Assembly: GCF_937936315.1 (NCBI RefSeq)
Contig: NZ_CALGWU010000040.1
Location: 62,001 to 126,000 of the forward strand
Direction of reading: 5' to 3'
Length of the DNA: 64,000 bases
Source: an uncultured Capnocytophaga sp.
Lineage (GTDB): Bacteria > Bacteroidota > Bacteroidia > Flavobacteriales > Flavobacteriaceae
Position 1 is the first letter of the stretch. Every line of letters starts with the position of its first letter. Shown piece by piece: positions 17,211-26,208 of the stretch. Position numbers and translations under genes: made by a program. The notes below the pieces were generated by a model. The model saw only the letters and a program-made list of their open reading frames with translations. It was not told where the DNA came from and searched no databases.

Positions 17211-18872
17211 CAATTTTGCACTTTTTACTAAGCGTACAAATTCTTTGCGATAACCTTCTTCATCTTTGCCTATAGCACCATTAGCTAATTCTACTACTTG
17301 ATCGTAAGTAGCTTGGGCTTTATTGCTATTACCACGCAGAAGGATACCAAACTCGGCTACACTAGCTGCAAAGCGAAAATCTACAGAAGTTTCATTTAAA
17401 GATTTCTTAGCAAATAACAAAGGTTCGGTTACTTCTACACTTTTGGCATCTTTTACCTTAGGGTCTTTATAACGTATTTTGAGGAATCCTAACTCATTGC
17501 CTTTACCTTTTTCGTTGAGTTCTTTTGTTTGGTAGCGGAGATTTTGAGCCACTTTACCTTCCGATGGAATGAGTTCATAGAGGGCTGTAACAGTATGCCC
17601 TGCGCCTATTTCACCTGCATCTTTCTTATCATCAGTAAAATCCTCATTAGCAAGTATACGGTTTTCATAACCTATGAGCTTATACTCTTTCACGTATTTA
17701 GGGTTGAACTCGATTTGCAGCTTCACATCTTTGGCTACGGCGAAAAGCGTACCGCTAAACTCGTTTACCAATACTTTTTTAGCTTCGGTAAGATCATCGA
17801 TATAAGCGTAATTACCATTGCCTTTATCGGCTATGGTTTCGGCCATATCATCGCGATAATTACCCATACCAAAACCTAAAACTGACATATAAATACCACT
17901 TTCGCGCTGTTTTTCAATGAATTTTTCTAACTCTCTTGGATTACTAATCCCCACATTGAAATCGCCATCAGTAGCTAAAATAATACGGTTATTACCATTT
18001 TTAATGAAGTTTTTTTGAGCTTCTTTGTAAGCTAATTGAATACCATTACTACCTGACGTAGAACCACTTGCATACAGATTATCAAGTACTTTTTCTATTT
18101 TTTGTCTCTCTTTTACAGGAGTAGACGAAAGGGCTACTTTTGTACCGCTGGCATAAGTTACAATCGCCACTCGGTCAGTAGGTTTGAGCTGAGTAAGCAA
18201 GAGTTTGAAAGAAGATTTTAGCAAAGGGAGCTTGTTAGGCTCATACATTGAGCCCGATACATCAATTAGGAAAACAATATTAGAAGGTGGAGCTTGAGCC
18301 AAATCCAATTTTTTAGCTTGCAAACCAATGCGCAATAGCAAATGCTTAGGATTCCAAGGTGTAGGAGCTAATTCGGGGGTCACGCGCAAAGGAGAAGTAG
18401 CCTCCTTAGTAGGTGCAGGATAGTCGTAATCGAAGTAGTTTATCATCTCCTCTATGCGAATGGCATCTTTAGGAGGTAACTGACCATAACCTAACATACG
18501 ACGCAAATTAGCATACGAAGCGCGGTCTACATCGGCAGAAAAAGTGGTAACGGGTTGTTGTGCTACTGCTACAAATGGATTTTCAGAAATCTCTTTGTAG
18601 GTTTCATTACTACGTGGTTGCTGTTGAGAAGGTTCTTCAGAATTGGCAATTTCCATTTCTTCTACTACAGCATCATACGCAGGTGGTGGGGGTGGCGGAG
18701 GTGGTGTTTCAGGCGAAGCCATTTTGTCCGCTGTAAGTTCTTCCACTGTTGTAGCAGGTGAAGGAGGTGGAAGCTGGTTGGATGAATTGCTTGAATTTCG
18801 GTGACCTTCGGGGTTACCACAAGCCGCTAATAACAAAGCTGATAACAGCATTAAAGATACATTTGTTTTCAT
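17199..18872 (-). CDS. von Willebrand factor A domain lipoprotein (YfbK-like, DUF3520 at C-terminus)
   Basis: 557 aa. The signal peptide ends in LLAAC (lipid Cys 18), then a low-complexity linker with eight consecutive prolines (57-64), a vWF_N-type region (about 95-190), a vWA domain with complete MIDAS (DVSGS 204-208; ATDGD about 300) and a C-terminal DUF3520 domain ending LVKSAKLLAK. It is probably anchored facing the periplasm or cell surface and binds a partner through Mg2+. A fragment of a paralog with the same C-terminus lies at 36879-37165. Confidence 0.85.
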   Translation of the reverse strand: MKTNVSLMLLSALLLAACGNPEGHRNSSNSSNQLPPPSPATTVEELTADKMASPETPPPPPPPPAYDAVVEEMEIANSEEPSQQQPRSNETYKEISENPFVAVAQQPVTTFSADVDRASYANLRRMLGYGQLPPKDAIRIEEMINYFDYDYPAPTKEATSPLRVTPELAPTPWNPKHLLLRIGLQAKKLDLAQAPPSNIVFLIDVSGSMYEPNKLPLLKSSFKLLLTQLKPTDRVAIVTYASGTKVALSSTPVKERQKIEKVLDNLYASGSTSGSNGIQLAYKEAQKNFIKNGNNRIILATDGDFNVGISNPRELEKFIEKQRESGIYMSVLGFGMGNYRDDMAETIADKGNGNYAYIDDLTEAKKVLVNEFSGTLFAVAKDVKLQIEFNPKYVKEYKLIGYENRILANEDFTDDKKDAGEIGAGHTVTALYELIPSEGKVAQNLRYQTKELNEKGKGNELGFLKIRYKDPKVKDAKSVEVTEPLLFAKKSLNETSVDFRFAASVAEFGILLRGNSNKAQATYDQVVELANGAIGKDEEGYRKEFVRLVKSAKLLAK

Positions 18873-18924
18873 AAGGGTAATACATTAAAAATCTTACCTT
18901 TATAAAGTCAAATGTTATGCCAAA

Positions 18925-19281
18925 CTAAGCTTCTTCGTTGTGAATAAATCGCTTTTTAGCATAAAGTTCCTCATCAGTTTCTTGATGAGCATCATCGGGC
19001 ACACAACAATCTACAGGGCATACCGCAGCACATTGAGGTTCATCGTGAAAACCTATACACTCGGTGCATTTATCGGCAATGATAAAATAAATATCATCGC
19101 TGATAGCTTGTTGAGGCTCATCGGCATCTACTTCCAATCCGCTGGGCAATACTACACGTCCTTTTAAGGCAGTACCATCGCTATAGCGCCAATCATCGGC
19201 ACCTTCGTAGATAGCGTTGTTAGGACATTCAGGTTCACAAGCCCCGCAGTTGATACAATCATCTGTTATTATTATAGCCAT
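18925..19281 (-). CDS. 2[4Fe-4S] ferredoxin
   Basis: 118 aa, cytoplasmic electron carrier. The first cluster motif is CINCGACEPECP at 10-21; the second is CTEC-x(8)-C-x(3)-CP around 73-90, the longer spacing typical of Alvin/FdI-like dicluster ferredoxins. The loop between the clusters is extended. A minus-strand TATCTTTG box at 19334-19341 lies upstream. No redox partner gene is adjacent. Confidence 0.9.
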   Translation of the reverse strand: MAIIITDDCINCGACEPECPNNAIYEGADDWRYSDGTALKGRVVLPSGLEVDADEPQQAISDDIYFIIADKCTECIGFHDEPQCAAVCPVDCCVPDDAHQETDEELYAKKRFIHNEEA

Positions 19282-19360
19282 TTTTTAGTCGTTAGTGATT
19301 AGAGAGTTAGAGGTTGGGAGGTAGGAAAGGGCGCAAAGATAATACTTTTTTGTTAATTTG

Positions 19361-20011
19361 CTACTTTTTGAATTTTGGTTGTACATCAAACCACAAGTCA
19401 ACAAAGAGTTTCGTGCGTGCTAAACATTCGCGCAAACGAGTTTTAAATCCATTGTAGGCTGTAACATCTTGGGCATTGAAACCTATGGCTTGTACGTTAT
19501 GACGTTTAGCTAAAAAAAGGGCGCGCTCGTTGTGAAAACGTTGTGAGATAACAATAAATGTATCGTTGCCAAATACTTCTTTGGCTCGCACTACCGAGTC
19601 TAAAGTTCTAAAGCCTGCATAGTCTAAGACAATACGTTCTTCGGGGATTCCTCTTGCCATTAAGGCTTGTTTCATTTCTTCGGGTTCGTTGTAGTCATTT
19701 CTATGATTGTCGCCACTCACTAAAATATATTCAATTTTCCCTGCCTCATATAGTTGCACAGCAGCCTCTATTCTATAAAGAAAATACTTATTGGGCGCCC
19801 CACTTCTTAAATAAGGATTCGTACCTAAAAGCAAACCTACTTTATGTGCAGGCACTTCAGCAACTTGAGTGTACAACAAGTTTTTAGTCTCTTTAGTTAC
19901 CTGCACGTTACAAGCAATGATTACTAAGAGCAACCACAGTGATAGTAGGACTGTAACTTTCCAAAAGCGTTTGGTTTTTAAGGGTTTTAGAAAAGATTTT
20001 ATTTTGTTCAT
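19361..20011 (-). CDS. SanA/YdcF (DUF218) family membrane-anchored protein
   Basis: 216 aa from ATG 20011 (MNKIKSFL); an upstream ATG at 20050 would only add a poor N-terminal extension. One membrane helix (about 20-38, VTVLLSLWLLLVIIAC) anchors a periplasmic DUF218 domain with the G(T/L)NPYLRSGAPNKY, VSGDNHRNDYNEPEEM and SQRFHNERAL motifs typical of SanA. E. coli SanA affects envelope permeability and vancomycin sensitivity. It probably acts in envelope polysaccharide or peptidoglycan-precursor processing. Confidence 0.85.
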   Translation of the reverse strand: MNKIKSFLKPLKTKRFWKVTVLLSLWLLLVIIACNVQVTKETKNLLYTQVAEVPAHKVGLLLGTNPYLRSGAPNKYFLYRIEAAVQLYEAGKIEYILVSGDNHRNDYNEPEEMKQALMARGIPEERIVLDYAGFRTLDSVVRAKEVFGNDTFIVISQRFHNERALFLAKRHNVQAIGFNAQDVTAYNGFKTRLRECLARTKLFVDLWFDVQPKFKK

Positions 20012-20120
20012 TTTGTTTAGGTAAAAAAAGAGTTGTAATAAAGCCCCCAACTCACTTACTCAGCAATTGCCGACAATTCTGAAGGGGGACAATCTGTAAA
20101 GGCGATTTTCATTGTAATTC

Positions 20121-20717
20121 TCAATTTACTTTATTAGTTGTTTTAGAGTATATTACTTCATTTTTCTCTTTGCCATAACTTTTAAATTCTGCCGAATAAT
20201 AAAACGCTACTATTTTTGCTACTGATAGTTGATTATTTTTAGCGATGAGATAAATATCATAACGATGATATCCTCCTGAAGTCCAAGTATAATTGCCAAA
20301 AGTAAGTTTTAAGAGTGTTTCACTTTTCTTTTTTTCATATATCAGTTTTTCAGGATACATAGTCTCTGTGCCAAACTCTATAAACGCAGTGTCAATAACA
20401 ATAGATTGCTCATTCAATTGAATTTTTACATTTCTCAAGTTCTCTAAATTCTTTGCTAAAGCAGGTGTTAGTTTACATTTAGGCTCATCGAAGTATAATG
20501 GAGGAGTTTCTGAATAAACAGCTATTTTAAGTGTATCTTTCTGCAACTTTTTTTCTGTAATCAGAAATACAGCATAATATTTCTTCTCATCTTCTGAATA
20601 GTGATATCCTTTTTCATTAGGAATAAAAACAGTGCAATAATCTAACTTGCTTTTTATAGTTTGAGCTTGACTATAGAAAGTTATAGAGAAAAATATGATT
20701 AATAAGAATTGTTTCAT
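20121..20717 (-). CDS. secreted protein of unknown function
   Basis: 198 aa with a signal peptide (MKQFLLIIFFSITFYSQAQ) and a beta-rich, Lys/Tyr-rich mature part. No family recognised. It stands alone; 109 nt separate it from the SanA-like gene downstream and 262 nt from the sigma-54 activator gene upstream. Short similar segments (CAATCT...AGGCGATT) occur on both sides, near 20087 and 20861. Confidence 0.6.
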   Translation of the reverse strand: MKQFLLIIFFSITFYSQAQTIKSKLDYCTVFIPNEKGYHYSEDEKKYYAVFLITEKKLQKDTLKIAVYSETPPLYFDEPKCKLTPALAKNLENLRNVKIQLNEQSIVIDTAFIEFGTETMYPEKLIYEKKKSETLLKLTFGNYTWTSGGYHRYDIYLIAKNNQLSVAKIVAFYYSAEFKSYGKEKNEVIYSKTTNKVN

Positions 20718-20979
20718 CGTATTGAAATTTTCATTTGAGGTGCAAGTCTTTCAGAGTGTGTCAAAAAAGTTCTATTAGTGTGGGCGTTTGCAAAACGCCC
20801 CTACACAACATACTCTAAAAGCAATTGATTATCAGTACAATTGAATTTACCAAAAGAGCAATCTACACAGGCGATTGAGAATTTTGGCAAAGTGTAGCCA
20901 CGCAAAATGTAAACAACTTCACCAAAATTTGCAATACTATATCCTTTCACTAAATAAAAACTACTCGTGTGGCTCACAT
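20718..20979. other. intergenic region carrying a palindromic repeat
   Basis: No open frame of note. It holds the inverted repeat at 20782-20800 and several short TTTTGG/CCAAAA pieces; I see no RNA gene in it. Confidence 0.5.
20782..20800. repeat. palindromic GGGCGTTT-GCA-AAACGCCC element
   Basis: An 8-bp perfect stem around a 3-nt loop. It is conspicuously GC-rich for this genome and flanked by TGT/ACA-type bases. The reverse strand reads GTAGGGGCGTTTTGCAAAC..., a form I know as a dispersed intergenic palindrome in several bacterial phyla. Confidence 0.6.
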
Positions 20980-22143
20980 TTATTTACCAGCAAAGGCTTT
21001 GACATCGTCTTCTGAGATTTCTTTACCCCCTAAGATGATAAGTCGCTCTACTACATTGCGCAATTCGCGAATATTACCCGTCCAATCTTGTTTTTGGAGG
21101 AGTTCTACCGCTTTTTTGCTAAATTTCTTAGGACTAATACCTTGTTCTTCGGCTATTTTTACTGAAAAATAATCGATGAGTAGAGGAATATCATCTCTTC
21201 TTTCATTGAGTGAAGGTACACGAATAAGAATTACTGCCAAACGATGGTACAAATCCTCGCGAAAACGACCTTCGGCTATTTCTTTTTTCAAATCTTTATT
21301 GGTTGCGGCTATCACACGTACATCTACATTGATATCTTTATCACTACCTACACGGGTAATCTTATTTTCTTGCAAAGCACGCAATACTTTGGCTTGTGCA
21401 GAGAGACTCATATCACCTATCTCATCTAAGAAAATCGTACCATTGTTAGCAGCCTCAAACTTACCTGCACGATCTTTTACCGCTGAAGTAAACGCTCCTT
21501 TGATATGCCCAAAGAGTTCACTTTCTATCAGTTCTGAAGGGATAGCTGCACAGTTCACCTCTATCATAGGGGCTTCACTGCGCTCACTCTGGTAGTGAAT
21601 AGCGTGAGCTACCAACTCTTTACCTGTACCATTAGATCCCGTGATGAGCACACGCGCTTCAGTAGGCGCTACTTTTTCTATCATCTGACGGATTTGTTGC
21701 AAAGGTGCACTTTCTCCTATCATCTCATAGCTCTTGCTCACCTTCTTTTTGAGGTGTTTATTCTCTACTACTAACTTCTTCTTATCGAGAGCATTGCGTA
21801 CTGTATTGAGCAAACGGTTCAAATCGGGTGGTTTTGAGATATAGTCGTAAGCCCCAAGACGCATTGCATTTACGGCTGTTTCGAGGTCGCCGTGACCAGA
21901 AATCATTACAAAAGGGATTTCAGGTTTCACCTTTTTAATCTCGGTGAGTACCTCCATACCGTCCATTTTAGGCATTTTGATGTCGCAAAGCACCAAATCG
22001 TAGTCCTCTTTTTTGAGTTTTTCTACGCCTTCGATGCCATCAACCGCCTCCTCTACTTCGTACTCTTTGCTTTCTTCTACTAATATTTTGCTGAGTACAC
22101 GGCGAATAGCCGATTCGTCTTCTATGATAAGTATTTTTGCCAT
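20980..22143 (-). CDS. sigma-54-type response regulator (receiver + AAA+ domain, no HTH)
   Basis: 387 aa from ATG 22143 (MAKILIIEDE). A receiver domain (1-120, phospho-acceptor D54) and an NtrC-type AAA+ domain (Walker A 169-176 GSNGTGKE; FLDEIGD Walker B). The sigma-54 contact loop reads GAFTSA (216-221) rather than GAFTGA. The protein ends after the AAA+ lid (VERLIILGGKEI...FAGK), so the usual C-terminal Fis-type helix-turn-helix is missing. A partner histidine kinase is not adjacent. It may activate transcription from solution or through another DNA-binding protein. Confidence 0.85.
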   Translation of the reverse strand: MAKILIIEDESAIRRVLSKILVEESKEYEVEEAVDGIEGVEKLKKEDYDLVLCDIKMPKMDGMEVLTEIKKVKPEIPFVMISGHGDLETAVNAMRLGAYDYISKPPDLNRLLNTVRNALDKKKLVVENKHLKKKVSKSYEMIGESAPLQQIRQMIEKVAPTEARVLITGSNGTGKELVAHAIHYQSERSEAPMIEVNCAAIPSELIESELFGHIKGAFTSAVKDRAGKFEAANNGTIFLDEIGDMSLSAQAKVLRALQENKITRVGSDKDINVDVRVIAATNKDLKKEIAEGRFREDLYHRLAVILIRVPSLNERRDDIPLLIDYFSVKIAEEQGISPKKFSKKAVELLQKQDWTGNIRELRNVVERLIILGGKEISEDDVKAFAGK

Positions 22144-22220
22144 AATTCTAATTTGCCAATTTAGTGCGAGCTGCACGGGCATTAATTTGCCTATTTATGT
22201 GGCAAAGATAATAAAAAAAT

Positions 22221-22252
22221 AAAAAACTCTTGACATTTTGCCAAGAGTTTTT
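22221..22252 (-). terminator. terminator after the thioredoxin-like gene
   Basis: AAAACTCTTG/CAAGAGTTTT stem with a 10-nt loop; on the minus strand a run of T follows. The minus-strand -7 box TATCTTTG (22203-22210) for the response regulator gene lies just downstream of it. Confidence 0.65.
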
Positions 22253-22280
22253 CGCGTGTGTTTATGAAAAAGTGTATTTA

Positions 22281-22832
22281 TTAGTTTTTAAATGTAGGTT
22301 TGAACTTTGCTTGATATGCTTGGAACTCTTGTTGGCTAGTAATGCTTTTATGTTCGTCATTTTTGAACATTTTCAAGTAGAGTTCTAATTGGGTAGGTGA
22401 CATATAGCCAGTGATACCTGTAATCAAATCGTTTTTCTCGTCTAAGAACACCATTGTAGGGTATGCTTGCACTTGCAAGTAATTAGTGAGCGGGTGGAGT
22501 GAGTTGCGCGATTGAGCTCTTGCAGGATCATAATCCTTATTCTCAAACTTTTGACCTTTGTAATTTACTACTTCGTTACCTTCACCATTGAATTTCACAG
22601 CGTAGTAGTTATCATTTACATAGTTCACTAAGTCTTTGTTCTTAAAGGTGTTATTAGCTAACATTTTGCAAGGACCACACCAATTAGTGTATACATCTAT
22701 AAATATTTTTTTAGGTTTTTTCTTTTGAGCAGCAATAGCTTGATCAAAAGTCATCCATTTAATTTCCTGAGCTTGAAGGGTAGCAGTTGTTGCTAAAACA
22801 AAAGCTACAATAGCGATGAGTTTTTTTGTCAT
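22281..22832 (-). CDS. secreted thioredoxin-fold protein
   Basis: 183 aa with a signal peptide (MTKKLIAIVA...LQAQ). The active site WCGPC at 51-55 lies in a thioredoxin_7/DUF255-like fold; the cis-Pro is in VQAYPTMVFLD. It acts in the periplasm in disulfide reduction or exchange. Such proteins are common in Bacteroidota. It is about 30 nt downstream of lpxK on the same strand, so may be co-transcribed. Confidence 0.85.
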   Translation of the reverse strand: MTKKLIAIVAFVLATTATLQAQEIKWMTFDQAIAAQKKKPKKIFIDVYTNWCGPCKMLANNTFKNKDLVNYVNDNYYAVKFNGEGNEVVNYKGQKFENKDYDPARAQSRNSLHPLTNYLQVQAYPTMVFLDEKNDLITGITGYMSPTQLELYLKMFKNDEHKSITSQQEFQAYQAKFKPTFKN

Positions 22833-22862
22833 AGTTGATAAAAGTTTGAAATTATTTCGTGT

Positions 22863-23873
22863 TTACAGATTTTCAAAAACCGTGCCAAATGTATGTTCAT
22901 CGGAAGGGGTGAGGAACTGCATTGCAATGGGCAAATAGTATAAGTTTTGCAAATGAGGTTGCAGGCGCACATAGTCTTTTTCGGTAGTAAGAATACATTT
23001 GTCTTGCAATTGCTGTATTTCTTCTGAACTAAAATGGTGATGATCGGGGAAGTTTAAGTGCTGAAAATCTGCTCCTTGTTCTTTTAAATACACTAATAGA
23101 GGTTGCGGATTGGCAATACCTGTTACCAGCGTAAAAGGTTTTTTGATAAAGTTTGACAAAGAGATAGCTTCATCTTGTTTGAACACTTGTTCATCATAAG
23201 CTATAGTAGCAAAAACTATAGGGCAATGAGTCTTTTTTTGCAACTGTCTTTCAATAAAGGAACGTTCACTTTGAGACAAGGAAGTAGGACATTTGGTTAC
23301 TACCACTATATCAGCTTGTTGCACTCGACTTACTACATCACGGAGTTGCCCCATTGGCAGTAGCCAATCGTTAGTGAATAACTGTTTATAAGCTGTAAGT
23401 ACTATATTGATTTTTGCTTTTACGGGACGATGTTGGAAAGCATCGTCTAAAATGATTACTTCGGGAGGCTCTGGTAGTGCAAGCATCTGCTCTATTCCTT
23501 CCACCCTATTACCACATACAGCTAATATAATATTATCTTTAAATTTCTTCCAGAACTGAAAAGGTTCATCGCCTAAATCGTATACTGTACTATTTCCAGT
23601 AGCTAGTACAAAACCTTTAGATTTGCGTTTATACCCTCTGCTCAACACCCCTACTCTACACTTAGTAATCCACTGCCTGATAAGATATTCTACCATTGGA
23701 CTCTTGCCTGTCCCTCCTACCGCTACATTGCCCACGCAAATAGTAGGCACCACAAAAGTATGTACTTTAAAAATACCAACGTTATAGCACCAGTGTCGCA
23801 ATCGAACGATAAGACCATAGAGCAGCGCAAAGGGGAATAGCAAAGGACGAATGACGAATGACGAACGACGCAT
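22863..23873 (-). CDS. lpxK: tetraacyldisaccharide 4'-kinase
   Basis: 336 aa from ATG 23873 (MRRSSFVIRP); the upstream ATG at 23894 is in a repeat-like leader. It phosphorylates the 4' position of the lipid A disaccharide at the inner membrane. Motifs: an N-terminal membrane helix (PLLFPFALLYGLIVRL), a Walker A loop GGTGKSP (53-59), LSRGYKRKSKGF, and the LpxK signature DDAFQHRPVK. The start lies in short repeats (ATGACGAATGACGAACG), also seen in other gaps of this window. Confidence 0.94.
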   Translation of the reverse strand: MRRSSFVIRPLLFPFALLYGLIVRLRHWCYNVGIFKVHTFVVPTICVGNVAVGGTGKSPMVEYLIRQWITKCRVGVLSRGYKRKSKGFVLATGNSTVYDLGDEPFQFWKKFKDNIILAVCGNRVEGIEQMLALPEPPEVIILDDAFQHRPVKAKINIVLTAYKQLFTNDWLLPMGQLRDVVSRVQQADIVVVTKCPTSLSQSERSFIERQLQKKTHCPIVFATIAYDEQVFKQDEAISLSNFIKKPFTLVTGIANPQPLLVYLKEQGADFQHLNFPDHHHFSSEEIQQLQDKCILTTEKDYVRLQPHLQNLYYLPIAMQFLTPSDEHTFGTVFENL

Positions 23874-23901
23874 TATTAAGTTGTTAATTCTCAATTATTA
23901 A

Positions 23902-24579
23902 TTATTTATAGTGCCTAAATATTCCTGAATCGGTGGCAGTCCAGAGGGCGTATTTTTGTCCGGCAGCGCGAAGCCCATAGTCTGCCCAAGTGTTGCAGGT
24001 ATAGAGAAAGTTGTAAGTACTTTTAGCTTCGTAGAAAGCATCGGTAGTGCCATAAACGGCATTGGTGGGTATAGGTATATATTTACCTTGTGTATCTTTG
24101 TCGAACTGCTGATCAATATAGCTTACCAAACGCTTGTATTGTGCAGCTGTAAGACTTAGTTGTGCTACTTTTTCATATCCTTCACTACCGCCTAAATAGG
24201 TGGTGTGCATAGCCGAATCACTCATCCAAAAAGCAGCTTTTACTGCTGTAGAAAACTTTAAATCAGCCCAAGTAGGGGTATTGAGGTAAAAGCCTTTGTC
24301 GCCCCAACCAAAAGCCAACCAATCACCTCTCTTTTTTCCTTTGGTATCATCAGGAGAAACTTTGGTAGTCCAATCTATAAACTCATTTTGAGTAGGGAGG
24401 ACTAAATCGGTATGCATTCCGTTAGAGAGAAGGTAGATGGTAATAGTTTTGGGCTCTGTAGTTTTTTCTGCAGAAATGGGAATTAATGGCAACAGCAAGC
24501 ACAGTAGTACGTAAAGTACTACAAAACCTACTACAAAGAGTATGGTTTTTAGGAAATATTTTAAAAGTTTTTTAATCAT
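23902..24579 (-). CDS. TIGR02117/DUF2459 family protein
   Basis: 225 aa with one N-terminal membrane helix (about 10-32) and an extracytoplasmic domain. Family motifs: NGMHTDLVLP (52-61), WLAFGWGDKGFY, and a late YTCNTWADYGLRAAG with a Cys that suggests a papain-like/NlpC-type active site. The function is not established; relatives were first noted near urease genes. It overlaps the upstream SDR gene by 4 nt, giving a tight operon ferritin - SDR - DUF2459 - lpxK. Confidence 0.8.
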   Translation of the reverse strand: MIKKLLKYFLKTILFVVGFVVLYVLLCLLLPLIPISAEKTTEPKTITIYLLSNGMHTDLVLPTQNEFIDWTTKVSPDDTKGKKRGDWLAFGWGDKGFYLNTPTWADLKFSTAVKAAFWMSDSAMHTTYLGGSEGYEKVAQLSLTAAQYKRLVSYIDQQFDKDTQGKYIPIPTNAVYGTTDAFYEAKSTYNFLYTCNTWADYGLRAAGQKYALWTATDSGIFRHYK

Positions 24580-25598
24580 AGAGAGCTTCCGAGAGTTGTA
24601 GTTTTTATTTTATGACAAATTTCTTGGATTACTTCATCAATGTCGCTGTATTGAAAATCAACAAACTTTTTAATTTTATCACCATTATAAGTGGTTACCA
24701 ATCCGAGAGCATCGGCTGTTTGGAGAGTGAGGGTTCGCTTTTTGATACCCAAGAAACTTAAAAAGCCGTCTAAACGCGCCAAACGACGCAATACTTTATG
24801 TGAAATCTTTTTAGTAGGAGCTTTCACTCCTAATCCTTTGGCTATCTTTTCAAAAACTGATTGATAAGTAAGGTTAGCTGTATTTAGCACAAAACGTTCT
24901 CCCGTAACTTCGGAGAATTGTAAGGCAATCATTGCACGTACCACATCGTCTACTGCCACAAAACCTGTGCCCCCTGTGGGGTAATATTTTAGTCCGCTAG
25001 CTACTTTTTTAAACAATAAACCAGATCCTTGCTCGTAGAAATCAGCACCTAACACCACTGAAGGATTTACAATAACTACTGGCAATCCTTCTTGAGAGCC
25101 ACGCCATACTTCCATCTCACCGCCGTTCTTACTGATAGCATAATCGGTATTATTTTCCTCATTATTCCAATCGTTTTCCTCGTCAATAGGTGTGTGAGGC
25201 AAGGCAGAAAGGGTAGCTACAGAACTTACATAACAGAGTTTTTTCACCTTAAAATCAATACACAAGTTTACAATATTAGCCGTTCCCTCTACATTCACTT
25301 TGAGGAGTTGAGCAAAATCTTTAGGTTGGAAAGAGATAAAGCCTGCACAATGAAAAACAAAAGTAACATTCGCAAATGCTTGTTCAAGCGCTGGAATGTT
25401 ACTTATATCGGTTTGTACCCACTCAATAGAGCGGAATTGTTCCGCTCCATTGGGGGATTGTTGTATAAAAAGTTGTTCGACTTTCTCTAACGAATGGGCA
25501 CTGCGATAGATAGCCCTTACTTTATGCGCCTTGTTTTGAGTAAGGTAAAAAAGCAAGCGGCTGCCAATCAGCCCTGTTCCGCCAGTTACTAAAATCAT
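24576..25598 (-). CDS. NAD(P)-dependent epimerase/dehydratase (extended SDR)
   Basis: 340 aa. Rossmann loop GGTGLIG (6-12), a conserved YVSSVATL Ser and a YAISKNGGE Tyr-x3-Lys active site. It resembles dihydroflavonol-reductase/3-beta-HSD-like SDRs of Bacteroidota; the substrate is unknown. It overlaps the ferritin stop by 1 nt (TAATG) and the next gene by 4 nt, so it is translationally coupled in both directions. Confidence 0.85.
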   Translation of the reverse strand: MILVTGGTGLIGSRLLFYLTQNKAHKVRAIYRSAHSLEKVEQLFIQQSPNGAEQFRSIEWVQTDISNIPALEQAFANVTFVFHCAGFISFQPKDFAQLLKVNVEGTANIVNLCIDFKVKKLCYVSSVATLSALPHTPIDEENDWNNEENNTDYAISKNGGEMEVWRGSQEGLPVVIVNPSVVLGADFYEQGSGLLFKKVASGLKYYPTGGTGFVAVDDVVRAMIALQFSEVTGERFVLNTANLTYQSVFEKIAKGLGVKAPTKKISHKVLRRLARLDGFLSFLGIKKRTLTLQTADALGLVTTYNGDKIKKFVDFQYSDIDEVIQEICHKIKTTTLGSSL

Positions 25599-26128
25599 TA
25601 TTTTTCGTCTAAAGGAATACGTTCGTCGATAAGTTTGAGAGCTATAGGCGAATCGTTCTCATTGTAGAATTCGAAGAGGTCGAGGATAGAGTGTACCAAA
25701 CGTTCTTCTTCTAACTGTTCTTGAACAAACCATTGCAAGAAGTTTTCGGAAGCGTAATCATCTACTTGGCGTGCTTTTTTGAAGATAGCGAAGATAGATT
25801 GAGTAACTTTGATTTCGTGTTCCAAAGTTTTTTCATAAACTTCTTTAAGTGAATCAAATTCTTGTTGTACCTCACCTACTTTAGGAGCAAAAGCACGTGC
25901 GCCATTTTCGTTGAGGAAGCGGAAGATTTTCATCATATGATCTCTTTCTTCTACAGCGTGGTCATAAAAGAACTCGGCACTGCGAGAGTAGCCATTATAT
26001 TCAGCCCAAGAAGCCATAGCTAAATAGAGAGAGCTTGCTTCAGCTTCTTTACTTACTTGGTCGTTCAATAGGTCAATGATTTCAGGGTGCAAACTAGTTT
26101 GCGATCTGGTGTACTTGTGTTTTGTCAT
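25598..26128 (-). CDS. ftnA: non-haem ferritin
   Basis: 176 aa iron-storage subunit of a 24-mer. Four-helix bundle with ferroxidase ligands: E in VSKEAEASSLYL, the EERDHM pair in helix B, and EEQLEEE on helix C-D. No haem-binding Met is evident. It heads the operon leading to lpxK. A minus-strand TATCTTTG box lies at 26164-26171; iron regulation is likely but no Fur site was identified. Confidence 0.93.
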   Translation of the reverse strand: MTKHKYTRSQTSLHPEIIDLLNDQVSKEAEASSLYLAMASWAEYNGYSRSAEFFYDHAVEERDHMMKIFRFLNENGARAFAPKVGEVQQEFDSLKEVYEKTLEHEIKVTQSIFAIFKKARQVDDYASENFLQWFVQEQLEEERLVHSILDLFEFYNENDSPIALKLIDERIPLDEK

Positions 26129-26208
26129 TTTAATAAATTGTTTTTAAGTTTTTTTAGTGGGTGCAAAGATAGTAATTATTTGCTAAATACGGACAAAAGA
26201 GTTGTAAT

